A DNA stretch of 64,000 bases. Origin: Trichopria drosophilae. Its lineage: Eukaryota; Arthropoda; Insecta; Hymenoptera; Diapriidae. Each line of letters opens with the position of its first letter. Position 1 is the stretch's first letter. Shown here one piece after another: positions 13,238-23,799 of the stretch. The position numbers were made by a program, and so were the translations under genes. The stretch spans positions 146,682,001 to 146,746,000 of the forward strand of contig CM059584.1 of the NCBI GenBank assembly GCA_030407085.1, written 5' to 3'. The notes beneath the pieces were generated by a model that had not been told where the DNA came from, ran no database searches, and saw nothing but the letters and a program-made list of their open reading frames with translations.

Positions 13238-13787
13238 TTACCTTCAAATGGAATTGAAAATTCTAATTGCCTTCTTTGACTACAACAATAATCAACGGCG
13301 ATTTGACCTCTATTTACATGATTTTCCCACCAATTTGGAGTATTGCAAAGAACGTGATACGAATGTTATGAAAAGGTTATGAACTTTTTATGTGACATAG
13401 CATCAAAAAATGACGCATTGCGAGACAATTCTTTATTTCAATGAATTAATTGGTCAACATCGTGGCTTTTCTAGACATTTAAACCATTTTTGTCTGCGAC
13501 GGGGCTTTTATTTCCATTCTTGCATCTTTCTCCATCTGGTTATTTCCATTTTTATTTAGCCACCCTTTGAATTTACCAAGATTTTAACTAATACATCTAA
13601 ACCTGAGTCTATGCAAGCATACATTGCTTATGAAAATTTTGAATGAATTTTAAAGTATAAGACAAATACCGAAGATAATTTTCCAGATTGCAAGTTTTTC
13701 TGGAACCCTATGGTTCGTACATTTTAGTAAGGACACCAGCCCACACAATAAGGTACTTACATAAATAGGCCCGATGTATAAATAACG

Positions 13788-14310
13788 CTGCAGGGAATAT
13801 GTGATGCTCGCAAGCGGTTTGTTAAATATTTTCACCGGCATTCCCTCCAAAATTTATGGCCCACATATTTTAAAATTATCGGATATTAACTCCAAACTTC
13901 AAGAAATATGTGAAGGAAACCGGTATCATATTTAAGGAGATGGAGTTTACCGTTTACGGGAGTCGATATTAACTCCATCGAAGGACTATTTAACTCTATC
14001 TGCAAGGTGAAAAATGTTTAATACGAAAGTAAGTGTAACTCCTGTTTTAATTGAGAATGCTTTTGGGCTGCTTAAAGGCCGATTTGCGCAACTATTAGAA
14101 ATTGATATGAAGTCGATTGAAAATATATCTAAATTTGTCGCTTTATGTTGCATCTTACATAATTTGTGTATCGATAATAACGGAAATCTTAATTTTTGTA
14201 ACGAAGACGAAGATATACTCACTAGCAATGATGACAGTGAAAATAAGGGGCAGCAAATCTTCGGAGGCTGGGAGGCATCAAATGAAATCAGTCGATGGAA
14301 GAAATAATAT
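13788..14310 (+). pseudogene. PIF/Harbinger transposase relic (DDE_Tnp_4-like)
   Basis: The 5' part reads LQGICDARKRFV and, one frame on, NIFTGIPSKIYGPHILK. This matches the D..G.F....G.PGs.HD block of Harbinger transposases. After stops, an open stretch from 14014 reads VLIENAFGLLKGRFAQLLEID, then CCILHNLCIDNN, the C-terminal ENAFG.LKGRF and C.LHN signature. A one-base shift near 13829, a TAA and a TGA just before 14014 break it. The N-terminal part, any MADF-type partner and the terminal repeats are not visible. Harbinger transposase is a DDE enzyme acting with a Myb-like protein; this copy cannot be functional. Confidence 0.8.
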
Positions 14311-14558
14311 CAGACATTCAAAACAATCGATTGATATGGACATTTTATCAACAGTATTAACCAATTTATTTCCATATTTTAAACATTTAAATATATTAAA
14401 ATATGTGAAAATCATGGTTATAAAATTATATTCTATGCCTTTTCTTTCATATTAATCCAAATTAAAGTAATACATGGGTGATTTCCAATAACTGTGATAT
14501 TTGATGTTTCTTGCGAGAAATTATTATAGAATGTACTAAATGCGCTTTATTTCTGAGT

Positions 14559-14680
14559 AATAGTACTTTTCGGTCCTAGGCCGTAGTATTAAATTTCAAT
14601 TTTACGGACCGAGTCCGAGGATCGCACTATCTCCAAACCGAGGTCGTAAAATTTTACGGCCGAGAAGCGAATACTATTTT
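14559..14680. repeat. Foldback element, AATAGTA ends
   Basis: The left end AATAGTACTTTTCGGTCCTA and right end GAAGCGAATACTATTTTTT flank imperfect arms rich in ACGGACCGAG / CGGCCGTAAAATTTTACG. The outer word resembles the ends of the 17731 and 26753 elements. Confidence 0.5.
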
Positions 14681-14891
14681 TTGATACGCTGTTCGCAAAA
14701 GCAGGCACTTTAACGACTATTTTTAGTCCGTAAAGTGCAGAAATCAGTCCGTAAAGTCACAATTTACATATGGGTTTTGTGAAATGTATTCGGAAAAGTT
14801 AAAAACTGTTGTAGTTTTTTTCTAATAATTCGTTAAATTCGATTTATCATTTCCGTGAATGTCATTTCCATTAACGATTTGGGCGATATGA

Positions 14892-16380
14892 ATGGTGTGG
14901 AAAATCTGTAATAAAAATGGCTCGGACTTGGAAATAACAACAAGAAACGTCAAGAAAAATGATGAAATGCAAAAAAGTGATGCAGCGAAACTATCGAATG
15001 CTAATAGAATCAAAGCAAACAAGAATTTTTTTTTAAACGAATTGAACATGTTCATGAATCACGAATATAACTTCATACACCAGCAAAAATACTTTAAAAA
15101 ATTAAGAAAATGAATAACCGAGAATGAATGCTTATTTCTTATTGATTTTAGCGAAAATTATTTATGCAAGTATGGTAAAGAAGTGCAATCGGTTCATTTC
15201 GGAGCTAGTAGACAACAAGTAACACTGCATACTGGAATGTTTTACACCAAAAATGTAGCTCAAGGCTTTACCACTTTATCGGAGAGTCTTTGTCATGATC
15301 CGTCTGCTATAATAGCACACTTGATAGAAATCTTAAACTTTTATTTACCTCATCATCCTATTATCAACGTAATATATTTCATGAGCGATCGCCCAAGAAC
15401 GCAGTATAAAAATCGCACCATGTTTTATCTTATTTCGCAGCACTTACCATCTTGTTATCCGAGGATTGAAAAAATTATCTACAATTCAGCGAAGCTGGCC
15501 ATGGCAAGGGTCCTGCAGACGGAATTGGGGTAACTATAAAAAGGGTCACCGATTATGAAATAAAGCATGGTGGTGATATTAACGATTTTGCAACATTAAT
15601 ATCTATTCTTCAAACGCGGATGAAAAAAGTGCATCTGTCGACAGTATCACTCGATAAAATTGAAGTGATTGATTTAAAAATTTCGACAACGGTCCCGGCA
15701 TATGTTGGTGCAAGAAAAATCCACCAATGGAACCCATTGACTTTTCTTTTTAATTCATTAAGTTGCTGGATTTGTATTCCAGGTGAAAAATGTACACACT
15801 TTTCACACGGACAACTAGAATATAATGCAAAAAATTGTCACAGCAACAAAAAAGTACACGGAGAAAAATGACTCCGCTGGATTAGCTGATTCATATCAGC
15901 TAAAATTTTCGGCTGGAATTGCCGAAAATATATGCAATTTTAGCTGTGTTGATTCCGCTAATCTAGCCTTAACCCTACTCAATTCGCGGTTAGCTCTAAA
16001 TTTCCGCTACATGAGCAGATTTGTTCCATTAAATTTGCGGACTTTTTCAGTAAATTTAGCTGAAATTATCGGCTATCCCTAACGGAATTCCAACAGCTGT
16101 CCCTATAGGATAAAATTGGTAGAATCTGCGGATTTTTCGGCTGATTTTACTGATTATTTTTCTCCGTGTCTGCCAGAAGGAAACTAAAAAGATAGAAGAA
16201 GAAATCGTACCTGTAAAGAAGAAAAAATTGACGAAAAGGACAACTGGAAATGAAGCTCATAATCTAAATAAAAATGTGCAAGTAAATGCACAATCGGGGG
16301 ACAAAGTCGACTTGTTACAAAAAATCGGTTTTAAAAAAAGTTGTAAAAACGTTGAAACTGTATTTGTTACTGCACGATAA
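14892..16380 (+). pseudogene. Unnamed protein family (DFSENY / GHGKG), decayed plus-strand copy
   Basis: Reading with two corrections gives a conserved stretch. ECLFLIDFSENYLCKYGKE, then VQSVHFGASRQQVTLHTG, then LPSCYPRIEKIIYN leads to a shifted EAGHGKGPADGIG and KRVTDYEIKHGGDI, and then IHQ and a basic tail (KKKKLTKRTTGNE) ending in TAA at 16378-16380. A TGA at 15111-15113 lies in the same frame as the flanking open segments. A one-base deletion near 15487 shifts the GHGKG part. A 312-bp hairpin element (15857-16168) sits before the last segment. I recall similar DFSENY proteins in arthropod and Hydra genomes, without a known function. A homologous copy faces it on the other strand (16937-17700). 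Confidence 0.7.
15857..16168. mobile_element. 312-bp MITE with CACGGAGAAAAAT ends
   Basis: CACGGAGAAAAATGA at the left is mirrored by TATTTTTCTCCGTG at the right. The interior is rich in GCTGATT/AATCAGC words. It interrupts the decayed gene at 14892-16380. A similar single end (CACGGAGAGAAAAAAAGC) occurs near 45845. No clear target duplication is visible. Confidence 0.7.
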
Positions 16381-16936
16381 CGTGCGAGGTTAAATAAAAT
16401 GTAAATAAAAATTCATGTTATCAATTTAATATAAATCCAGTGTTTTTTTATTAATATTGTGCCTAATCAATGCAATATTAATTGACAATATTCAAAATAG
16501 TCAGTTCCGTGAAGATACGGTCAGTTCCGTTTCGCATAATTTTTTATTTTTCAGTGTAATTTCCTTAAAACTCAAGTTGTAGTAGCACCTCGTTGTGAAC
16601 ACATACATTTGATGAAATAAAACAGAAATATCCTAAAAGTTATGGGATATAATCAGTTTTATATTTCGCCAAAATCGCTTGCAAAATATACAGAAAATAC
16701 ATTATTTCCTTTTTTCCAATAAAATTTTCCATCAAGAGGTCAAAAATCATCAACTGAAGCGCGGGACAGTAGTGACATTTGGATATGAATTATGTTAAAT
16801 TAAAGCAAACAAATATTATAGAATTTTTTTGTTGTAATTAACACTAATTGTACATAAAAAATGACATATCAGACATAAACAATTAAGAAATATTTTGCTT
16901 TAAGAAAATAAATTTAAATTTGACGCATGTTTTTCA

Positions 16937-17700
16937 GAACTTTACCGTAATTTTTAAGAGAAAACAAATTGTTCCTTTTTTAAATTTAGTCGGTTCTGAG
17001 ACTGTACAAATAATGTCGTCTTCAAATATTTCCTTGAGGTGATTCGGCTCTTTATCATAACTAAAATGTTTAGGATTACTCTCTGAACTTATCATAGCAC
17101 TGTCAATGCTAACGACTACTTTGCCAGCGACGTCTTTTAAACCATGTACTTTTGCAATATACCAATTGGGATTCTCTTCCGAAATTACTACCCAGCTATT
17201 TATCTGTGTATTCTTCTTGTCTTTTTTAGTTTTCGAGATAACTGGTTTGGATTTACACTGTTCTTTGGCTGAATATTTAGACTTAGATTTTTCTGTGACC
17301 GGTGGTATGGACTTTTCTTTCGCTAAAGTTGTAGACTTTGATTTAATTTGGGGCTTCTCGAATGGATCATATTTTGGTTTTTCAAGATCGCATAGAACGC
17401 AAGGCGAAAAATCTTCTACATGAAGACAGCTACGTTTTCTTAAAAATAAAGTTTTATTTTCAGATTTCCAAATGACTTGGTGGATCTTGAGGGTTCCAAC
17501 CGCAGTTTTTAATTCCCTTGGTAGAATTTACTCAAATTCGTCGACGTTTTCTGTTACTATTTCGATGAGTTCTATATTTCCGTCTTTGAACACATCAATA
17601 AACGATTTTGCATCTAAAATATCAGCTCCATGAGCAATTTTGTTATCGGCTTTGGATTTGAGAGCTGCACCAATGACGTCCGATGGACCTTTACCTTTTT
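16937..17700 (-). pseudogene. Unnamed protein family (DFSENY / GHGKG), decayed minus-strand copy
   Basis: Reading the minus strand from 17700 down gives KGKGPSDVIGAALKSKADNK, then IAHGADILDAKSFIDVFK, IVTENVDEFE, an in-frame TAA (about 17532-17534), ILPRELKTAVGTLKIHQV, a Lys/Ser-rich linker and NSWVVISEENPNWYIAKV, ending in TGA near 16937. The GKGPSD..G....K..D, HGADI and KIHQV blocks align with the plus-strand copy at 15480-15730. The two are therefore divergent paralogues placed tail to tail. The 5' part is cut off just beside the hairpin element at 17731-17873. The C-terminal WVV...W.IAKV segment suggests a small beta-rich domain, but I cannot name it. Confidence 0.7.
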
Positions 17701-17730
17701 GGCACTATTACATTATTATTTTTCAATAAC

Positions 17731-17873
17731 AAAATAGTATATTACTCAACGAGGGAGGTAAAATAAAGAATATCTCAGACTACGTGTTTTTCACCCTCGG
17801 CTTCACCTCGGGTAAAAATTACACGCAGCCTGAGATATTATTTTTTACTTCCCGAGGGAAGTATACGATTTTT
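17731..17873. repeat. Foldback element sharing ends with the 6.6-kb TIR element
   Basis: It starts AAAATAGTATATTAC, identical over 15 bases to the start of the element at 26753. Imperfect arms (GAATATCTCAGACTACGTG against AATATCTCAGGCTGCGTG) enclose a CCTCGGCTTCACCTCGGG loop. It abuts the truncated 5' end of the minus-strand pseudogene. Confidence 0.65.
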
Positions 17874-17879
17874 CTTCAT

Positions 17880-19170
17880 AACAGGGAGGAAAAGAAGAAA
17901 CTTTGAAAGCTGCTGCTTTCGTCCCAGTATGATGAAAACGTTTTTTTTTTTTTCATTTAAAGAATACAAAATATTCGTACACAACTATTTCTTTGATTAC
18001 AAAACAATAACAAACACAGGGAACAATAACAAATACGGGATGCGCTCGTTTATCGCTACCGGCTGTTAATTAATGCGCGGTTAAATTCAAATATGGAATT
18101 TTCATTACATTTAAGTTTCTGTCAGCAAGCAATGAAACAGTAAAAAAAATATATTTAATCTAAAAAGTTAGGAGATTTTAGGATGAAGTTAAAATACAAT
18201 GAAATTAATGATGATATTTTTTTTTAGTTTTTCTGCACATTCACACTCATTGCCGTATAATTGTTGATAGATATCCACCTACACACATAAATACGAATAC
18301 ATGCGTATAGATTTCACATTCTGAAGTCATTACGCAATTTAATTGTTTCAAACTCTATAAATACTAAAAATGCGGGACAGCAGTGACATTCTGCCGGAAA
18401 TTGAATTTTATTCATTACATATGTGTTTTAAAATATTTTCTTTAATGGTATTCGACAATGCTTGCAAATCCACCTGAAAATTCGTTATTCCTAACTAATT
18501 TACATCATTTTCTGAATTTTGGGCAGACGGGACAGCAGTGACTAAATAAAGTCGAAATATTCTGCCATGTTTTCTGCCTGTCTGTCAAATTATAACAATA
18601 AACCGAAGGTAGCCAATTTTTTTTTAATTTTCGAGATTTTAAATCAATATTTTATAAAATTTAACTTGAAGCCAATACGTGAGATTAAAAAATTATAAAG
18701 AGACTTAAGAAGTAAGCAGGTTTTTTACAAGATAAAATTTCAAAACTGAGGGACATCTGTTTGGGATTTTTCTTTGCGTACAAAAATTTAAAAATTTTGT
18801 CAAAATGTTTCGAATTATCAGACTATAAGGGTAGACAAAGTCATGAAAATTTTTTTTCAAGTTTTATTGAACATGTGAGAACAGTAAGAACGTTTGAAAC
18901 TTACAGAAATAGCCCAGGGACAGGGACAGCAGTGACATTTCTGCCTATTTTTGCGTGTTTCTAATGGGTTATCTCGTTTTCTATTCTACCAATTGGTATC
19001 AAACATGGAGGGTAAATTTGTTATATCACTAACTACCAAAAAAAGCTTCATATTGACAAAAACAAGCTCACAAGTCAATTTATGAAGGGGAGGGACAGCA
19101 ATATTCCCTTTTAAATGAAGTCACCCATATATGTATATGAAAGAAGTCAGGAAGGTTAAAAACGTATTTA
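17880..19170. other. Non-coding, with recurring GGGACAGCAGTGAC word
   Basis: No credible gene. The word GGGACAGCAGTGAC recurs near 18373, 18531 and 18924, with variants near 16764 (GGGACAGTAGTGAC) and 19091 (GGGACAGCAATATT), in otherwise unalignable AT-rich sequence. Confidence 0.5.
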
Positions 19171-19199
19171 TAATAATAAAAATAATAATAATAATAATA

Positions 19200-22100
19200 G
19201 GGGCCCAAAGGGAATGATGCGTAACACAATGCGGCTATGCAAAAAGCCGCATCTTAGCCTATCTTCCCAAATGGCCTACTCTCACCTCCACGTGTGCTTA
19301 TTAAAGCCGGTGGGCCCTGGACTCTTAGCAACCTTGCCAGAGATTGGGTAACCAACCCCAGTGGATGGCGAGGTAAGAGACAAACGAGAGAGGCATAACA
19401 ACGGGGAGTAGGGCTAACCACCCTGCTCCCTGTATTTGCGGTTACAAGCAATGCAACGCGCAGGGCTCCTGACCATCGGGCTGCTTCGGATGCAGCCCAG
19501 TCCCGAGGTGGAGGAGCCGAAACAGGTGTCCCGGGACGACGACCAGCTAATGTCCACGGACGATTTCAGTGGACGGAGGATCTCAGACAAGATCTAATGC
19601 GCTGCTACGAGGAGAGCTGTCCGCAACAGAGGGGCTACATGGCGCGAATGCACAGTCGGTTTGCAGTAATGCATCCCGAACTGGCAGATCGCTTTTCTCA
19701 ACAACAACTGAGAGATTATGTGGCCTATCTGAGGCGGACGGGTTTCGTTGTTCCCAGCTGTCAACCGGTACCGGATGTGCGGGCAATAACAACTGAGCCC
19801 GTACGCGGTGCTGAGAGAGATGCTCCACATTATGAAAGCACGACACTCGTGTTTAGGCAGAATTTAACAACGAAAGTTTTGCCTAAGCAACGAGAAATAG
19901 ACAGAGCAAATAGCCTACTTCTGGATGCTCTTCCAGATGACTGCGACCTGTGGCAAGTCAATTGTGCCGTTTACGAGGCTGCAAGTGATCTGGTGATTCC
20001 GCGAAATCTGGTACAGATATCGGGGAGTCGGCAGATTACAAAACGCATGTCTCAATTGAACGACAAGATTCGACTGACACGGAAACTCGCTTCCCGAATT
20101 CAGTGTGTGATCGACTATTTAACATCTGGCCGTTCATTTACGGCTAAAGTCAAGAAGTTCGCACAACAACTGCGGACGTACTATCACACACTGAACAAGC
20201 TGAAGTTGCTCAACATCAAGCAACGTTTGGCTGATAAAATTCGGGTTTTGGCGGATGCCAAAAAGAGGCTGCAAAGACGGGAGGATGGAATTCGACAAAA
20301 TGCAATATTTTTGACGAATCCTTCCAACCTCTTCAAACATCGTATCGCAGCCTCAAGCGAGTTTCCGTCGATGACCACAGTTGAGGAATTCTGGGGGAGC
20401 ATCTACGAGAAAACATCTAGGCTTAATGCAGACACTCCAGGTATTGAAATCTTCACCGAGTTGTGCGACGAAGTCACACAACAAAGTGAAGATTGCCCAC
20501 CCGTCAGTGCATTAGAGGTGAAAAATGCCATCACAGGAGCGAGGAATTTCTCCTCGCCGGGCTGGGATGGAATTAACAACTATTGGTGGAAGAAGTTCAC
20601 TTCTGTCCATCAACACCTAGCCCGAATATTCACCTCTTATATAAATGGAGACCAACCCATTCCGCACTGGCTGGTGGAGGGCCGAACGACACTGATCCCA
20701 AAATCGGGAGACTTGTCCGATCCGAGAAACCATAGACCGATCACGTGTCTCAATACGTTATACAAATTGTTCACTAACATCTTGAACGAACGTATTGAGA
20801 AATCCGTGAAACCGGTGTGGCAACGGATAGTAGAACAACGAGGCTGCAAAATGGGTGTATCCGGCTGCAAGGACAACTTGCTTATCGACAGGTGTGTTTG
20901 TCAGGACGCAGTCCAGTACAAGCGTAACCTGTCGATAGCCTGGCTGGATTACATGAAGGCGTATGACTCAACATCGCACGAGCTTTTAAGCTTGTTGCTC
21001 AAACGCCTTCATGTCCACCCAAACATAGTGAGAATTGTAGAAGACCTGATGCCTCTTTGGAAAACACGCTTTGTCATGACATCGGGCAAGCGTCGAACCA
21101 TGTCTAGACTGGTTCAATTCCAAAGAGGTGTCTATCAGGGAGATTCTCTGAGTCCTCTGCTCTTCTGCATCTCACTATTGCCTCTATCCCTTGCTCTCCG
21201 GAAATCTCAAGGGTACATGTGTGGACCGCCTGGTGAACGTGTACATAAGATCACCCATCTTTTCTATATGGATGATCTTAAATTATACGCATCAGGCGAA
21301 GATCAATTACATCGATCTCTGAACATCGCACTCACATACTCGAGAGATATCGGTATGGAATTCGGATTGGACAAGTGTGCAGTCGTTCATTTGCACAGAG
21401 GAAGGTCAGGCTCCCATAACAACGATATGGAGCTCGTCAACGGAAATGTCATCCGCCACCTTAGCGCCGAAGAAGCCTACACATACCTGGGCGTACCTCA
21501 AAGGCATGTCCAGGATGTGCAGGCTGCTAAAACCACCATCATTAAGAAATACCGGCGCATTCTCCGTCAGATCTGGTCATCAGAATTGACTGGGAGAAAT
21601 AAGGTGGCAGCCACGAATATGTTGGCCGTATCACCAGTGCTCTATTCTTTTGGAGCACTGAAGTGGAACGTTGACGAGCTAAGGGATCTTGACCGAAGCA
21701 CACGGAAGATGATTTGTATGCAACGCAGTTTGCATCCAAGATCTTCCGTGGAACGACTGTATTTGCCCCGAAATATGGGAGGTCGTGGCCTTTTAAGCCT
21801 GGAGTGTATGCATGACCGATTGGTCCTCGAAACAGCTTGCGACGTGATTAATCGAACGGAGGATCCCCTGATGATGCTAGTACATCAGCATGAAATTCAG
21901 AGGAAGGGGGCGTTTTTGTACAACGCGGCGGAACGAGCGGCGCGAAACCTCGGTCTGGTTTTTAACGTGGGACGTAGTGGTGCACAGGAGGCTGAATCAG
22001 TCATCAATATGTGCCCAGTGCGTCTCAGGGCTAACATACGGAAGGAACAACTCCGTATGTTGAAGGGAAGGCATATCAACAAGCCGTTGCATGGGCAATT

Positions 22101-23141
22101 CTTTCGAAATGTCCAACAACTTGGCTTGTCGGCAGAGATGACCTTATCCTTCTTAAGATCAGCCGGCTTGAAATCCGAGACCAAGGGTTTTATCTTCGCA
22201 TGCCAGGAAGGGGTCATCAATACCTTAGCGTATCGCCAGAACATCTTACACCAGGCGATACAGAGTACGCTTCGTAGATTGTGTAGATATCATGCTGAGA
22301 CACTAATGCATCTTTTGGCAGCATGCCCAATATATGCAGTTTCAGCATACATCGAACGTCACAATGCGGCTCTTCGAGTGCTGTATTACCATCTTCGCAG
22401 CACTTATGGTATTGATGCAACCCCAGTTTTTCCGTACGTCCCCACTGATATTGAATCCGTTGTCGGGAATGAGTCGTGCCGAATATACTGGAATTACTCA
22501 TTCCCGACGAGCAGGCAAATATCAGCCAATAAGCCTGACATCGTCCTTGTTGACTTCGATGACAAATCCATCTTCGTCATCGAGTTTTCTGCACCAGCAG
22601 AAATAAATATAGTCAGCAAAGAGGACGAAAAACGGATGAAATATCAGGAACTCCTGTTCGAGATTCGCAAGCTGTATCGAGGGTTCAAAATCAAGCTCGT
22701 CGTGCTGATAATTGGAGTGCTGGGAGGAATGAGACCAACTTTCCTCCAAAACATCAAAAGCATTCCGGCCTGTCAAGAACATGCAAATTCCATCGCAGGC
22801 CGAATGCAGAAAGCAGTGCTGCTGGGATCTCTCCGTCTGCTGAGGGCACACGAGATCCTGTAACCACTAACCCAATGGTAGAGGGAGTGGTTACAGTTGC
22901 AAACGAAATGGCCCGGTGCAGTCTGCAGCGGAGGAGATGGATATCGGAGCCACTTTTCTGCTGCAGACTGCACACGTGGATTCTGGAGGGCCAAGGGAGG
23001 TTATGGTTTTAGTCGGTAAACCTTGCCGTTAACATCAAAGGTGAGGGAGTCCGACACACGGGGGGTTTCACAACATCTTCAACCCCCTATGGCGCCTAAT
23101 GCATTTCCCCCCTCCGTAAAAAAAAAAAAAAAAAAAAAAAT
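19200..23141 (+). mobile_element. RLE-type non-LTR retrotransposon (R4/Dong-like), near full length
   Basis: About 3.9 kb, starting directly after a TAATAATAA microsatellite (19170-19199) with GGGGCCCAAAGGG and ending in about 22 A residues (23119-23141). It carries one long open frame with a central reverse transcriptase and a C-terminal restriction-like endonuclease. Dong of the silkworm, as I recall, targets TAA repeats, which fits the 5' flank. GC content is clearly higher than the surroundings. The frame has no internal stop, so the insertion looks recent. R2, NeSL or Utopia clades are alternatives. Confidence 0.85.
19399..22863 (+). CDS. Reverse transcriptase / restriction-like endonuclease ORF
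   Basis: The first ATG is at 19597, giving 1,088 residues, but the frame is already open from 19399, giving 66 more codons without any ATG. That extension includes GRFQWTEDLRQDL, a WT.ED-type segment common before the N-terminal region of such ORFs. RT motifs are present: LIPKSGD, AWLDYMKAYDS (first catalytic Asp), GVYQGDSLSPLLF and FYMDDLKLYA (catalytic DD). The C-terminus has a degenerate C/H cluster (CRYHAETLMHLLAACP, one expected Cys not seen) and then the endonuclease core KPDIVLVD...FVIEFSAP with downstream EDEKRMKYQELL and VLIIGVLGG. Target-primed reverse transcription is the known mechanism of the class. Confidence 0.88.
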   Translation, partial: QRGVGLTTLLPVFAVTSNATRRAPDHRAASDAAQSRGGGAETGVPGRRPANVHGRFQWTEDLRQDLMRCYEESCPQQRGYMARMHSRFAVMHPELADRFSQQQLRDYVAYLRRTGFVVPSCQPVPDVRAITTEPVRGAERDAPHYESTTLVFRQNLTTKVLPKQREIDRANSLLLDALPDDCDLWQVNCAVYEAASDLVIPRNLVQISGSRQITKRMSQLNDKIRLTRKLASRIQCVIDYLTSGRSFTAKVKKFAQQLRTYYHTLNKLKLLNIKQRLADKIRVLADAKKRLQRREDGIRQNAIFLTNPSNLFKHRIAASSEFPSMTTVEEFWGSIYEKTSRLNADTPGIEIFTELCDEVTQQSEDCPPVSALEVKNAITGARNFSSPGWDGINNYWWKKFTSVHQHLARIFTSYINGDQPIPHWLVEGRTTLIPKSGDLSDPRNHRPITCLNTLYKLFTNILNERIEKSVKPVWQRIVEQRGCKMGVSGCKDNLLIDRCVCQDAVQYKRNLSIAWLDYMKAYDSTSHELLSLLLKRLHVHPNIVRIVEDLMPLWKTRFVMTSGKRRTMSRLVQFQRGVYQGDSLSPLLFCISLLPLSLALRKSQGYMCGPPGERVHKITHLFYMDDLKLYASGEDQLHRSLNIALTYSRDIGMEFGLDKCAVVHLHRGRSGSHNNDMELVNGNVIRHLSAEEAYTYLGVPQRHVQDVQAAKTTIIKKYRRILRQIWSSELTGRNKVAATNMLAVSPVLYSFGALKWNVDELRDLDRSTRKMICMQRSLHPRSSVERLYLPRNMGGRGLLSLECMHDRLVLETACDVINRTEDPLMMLVHQHEIQRKGAFLYNAAERAARNLGLVFNVGRSGAQEAESVINMCPVRLRANIRKEQLRMLKGRHINKPLHGQFFRNVQQLGLSAEMTLSFLRSAGLKSETKGFIFACQEGVINTLAYRQNILHQAIQSTLRRLCRYHAETLMHLLAACPIYAVSAYIERHNAALRVLYYHLRSTYGIDATPVFPYVPTDIESVVGNESCRIYWNYSFPTSRQISANKPDIVLVDFDDKSIFVIEFSAPAEINIVSKEDEKRMKYQELLFEIRKLYRGFKIKLVVLIIGVLGGMRPTFLQNIKSIPACQEHANSIAGRMQKAVLLGSLRLLRAHEIL

Positions 23142-23178
23142 AGTTTTTCGAATTTAAAATTTGTTTATATTCACACAG

Positions 23179-23708
23179 ACTTCCCGCAAATAAACAGGAC
23201 GTGTTGAGTGATTGGCTGGTAAACATGCGTGTTGGTGAAGATTTTAAAATCTAAAGTCGAATGACAGTTTGCTCCGATCATTTTGAGCAAAATAGTTTCG
23301 ATGAGAAAAAAAAGATAAGACGACTTGTAGAAGGCAGTATACCGACAATTTTTCAATGGACGAAATGCGTGGTATGCAATGCAGAAGAAACTCCACAGAG
23401 CAGTCGGACATTCCATAAGTACATATATTATTCTTGTATACATAATGAGCTGACCAATAATCAATACATACATTAATTTTGAAATAAATGATTGTCGTTC
23501 AGGTTTCCTGTACACAACAGTGAGATTTTAAAAAAATGGCAGAGTGCTCTTCAACAAGTTATGCTGGGAGGTAGTGACGTTAGTGCAGGAAAAGTGTGCT
23601 CTGCCCATTTTGAGACTACATGTTTTCGGCGTGTTGGGGAAGACAGGAAATATATACAATTGAGGGATTCGGCTGTACCAACGATTTTTGGACCTAGTGA
23701 AATTGTAG
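23179..23708 (+). pseudogene. Tandem THAP-domain exons (P-element-type gene, 5' part)
   Basis: Two exons encode one partial and one complete THAP zinc-binding DNA-recognition domain. Exon 23179-23418 reads LPANKQDVLSDWL, then CSDHFEQNSF, then EGSIPTIF, and ends with the start of the next domain (KCVVCNAEE, SRTFHK). Exon 23503-23708 completes it: FPVHNSEILKKWQSAL, GKVCSAHFETTCF, DSAVPTIFG. The C2CH ligands, the Trp and the AVPT-type C-terminal motif are all present in the second domain. An in-frame TAA (23252-23254) breaks the first. The splice after 23708 leaves phase 1, which matches the exon at 35479. An upstream exon carrying the first domain's Cys pair is missing, possibly displaced by the retrotransposon insertion. 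Confidence 0.8.
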
Positions 23709-23799
23709 GTAAGATTCAATTGTCTATTACTCAGTACAAGCTACCAGGTGTGTATGTATATATTATAATGGACCTTATTTTCCAAAATTTTGAATGTTA

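Noticed and set aside
13107..13382. 91-codon plus-strand open frame
   Set aside because: It runs through a hairpin MITE and random sequence; no recognisable protein.
19583..22994. Several antisense frames opposite the reverse transcriptase
   Set aside because: They are shadows of a long GC-richer coding frame.
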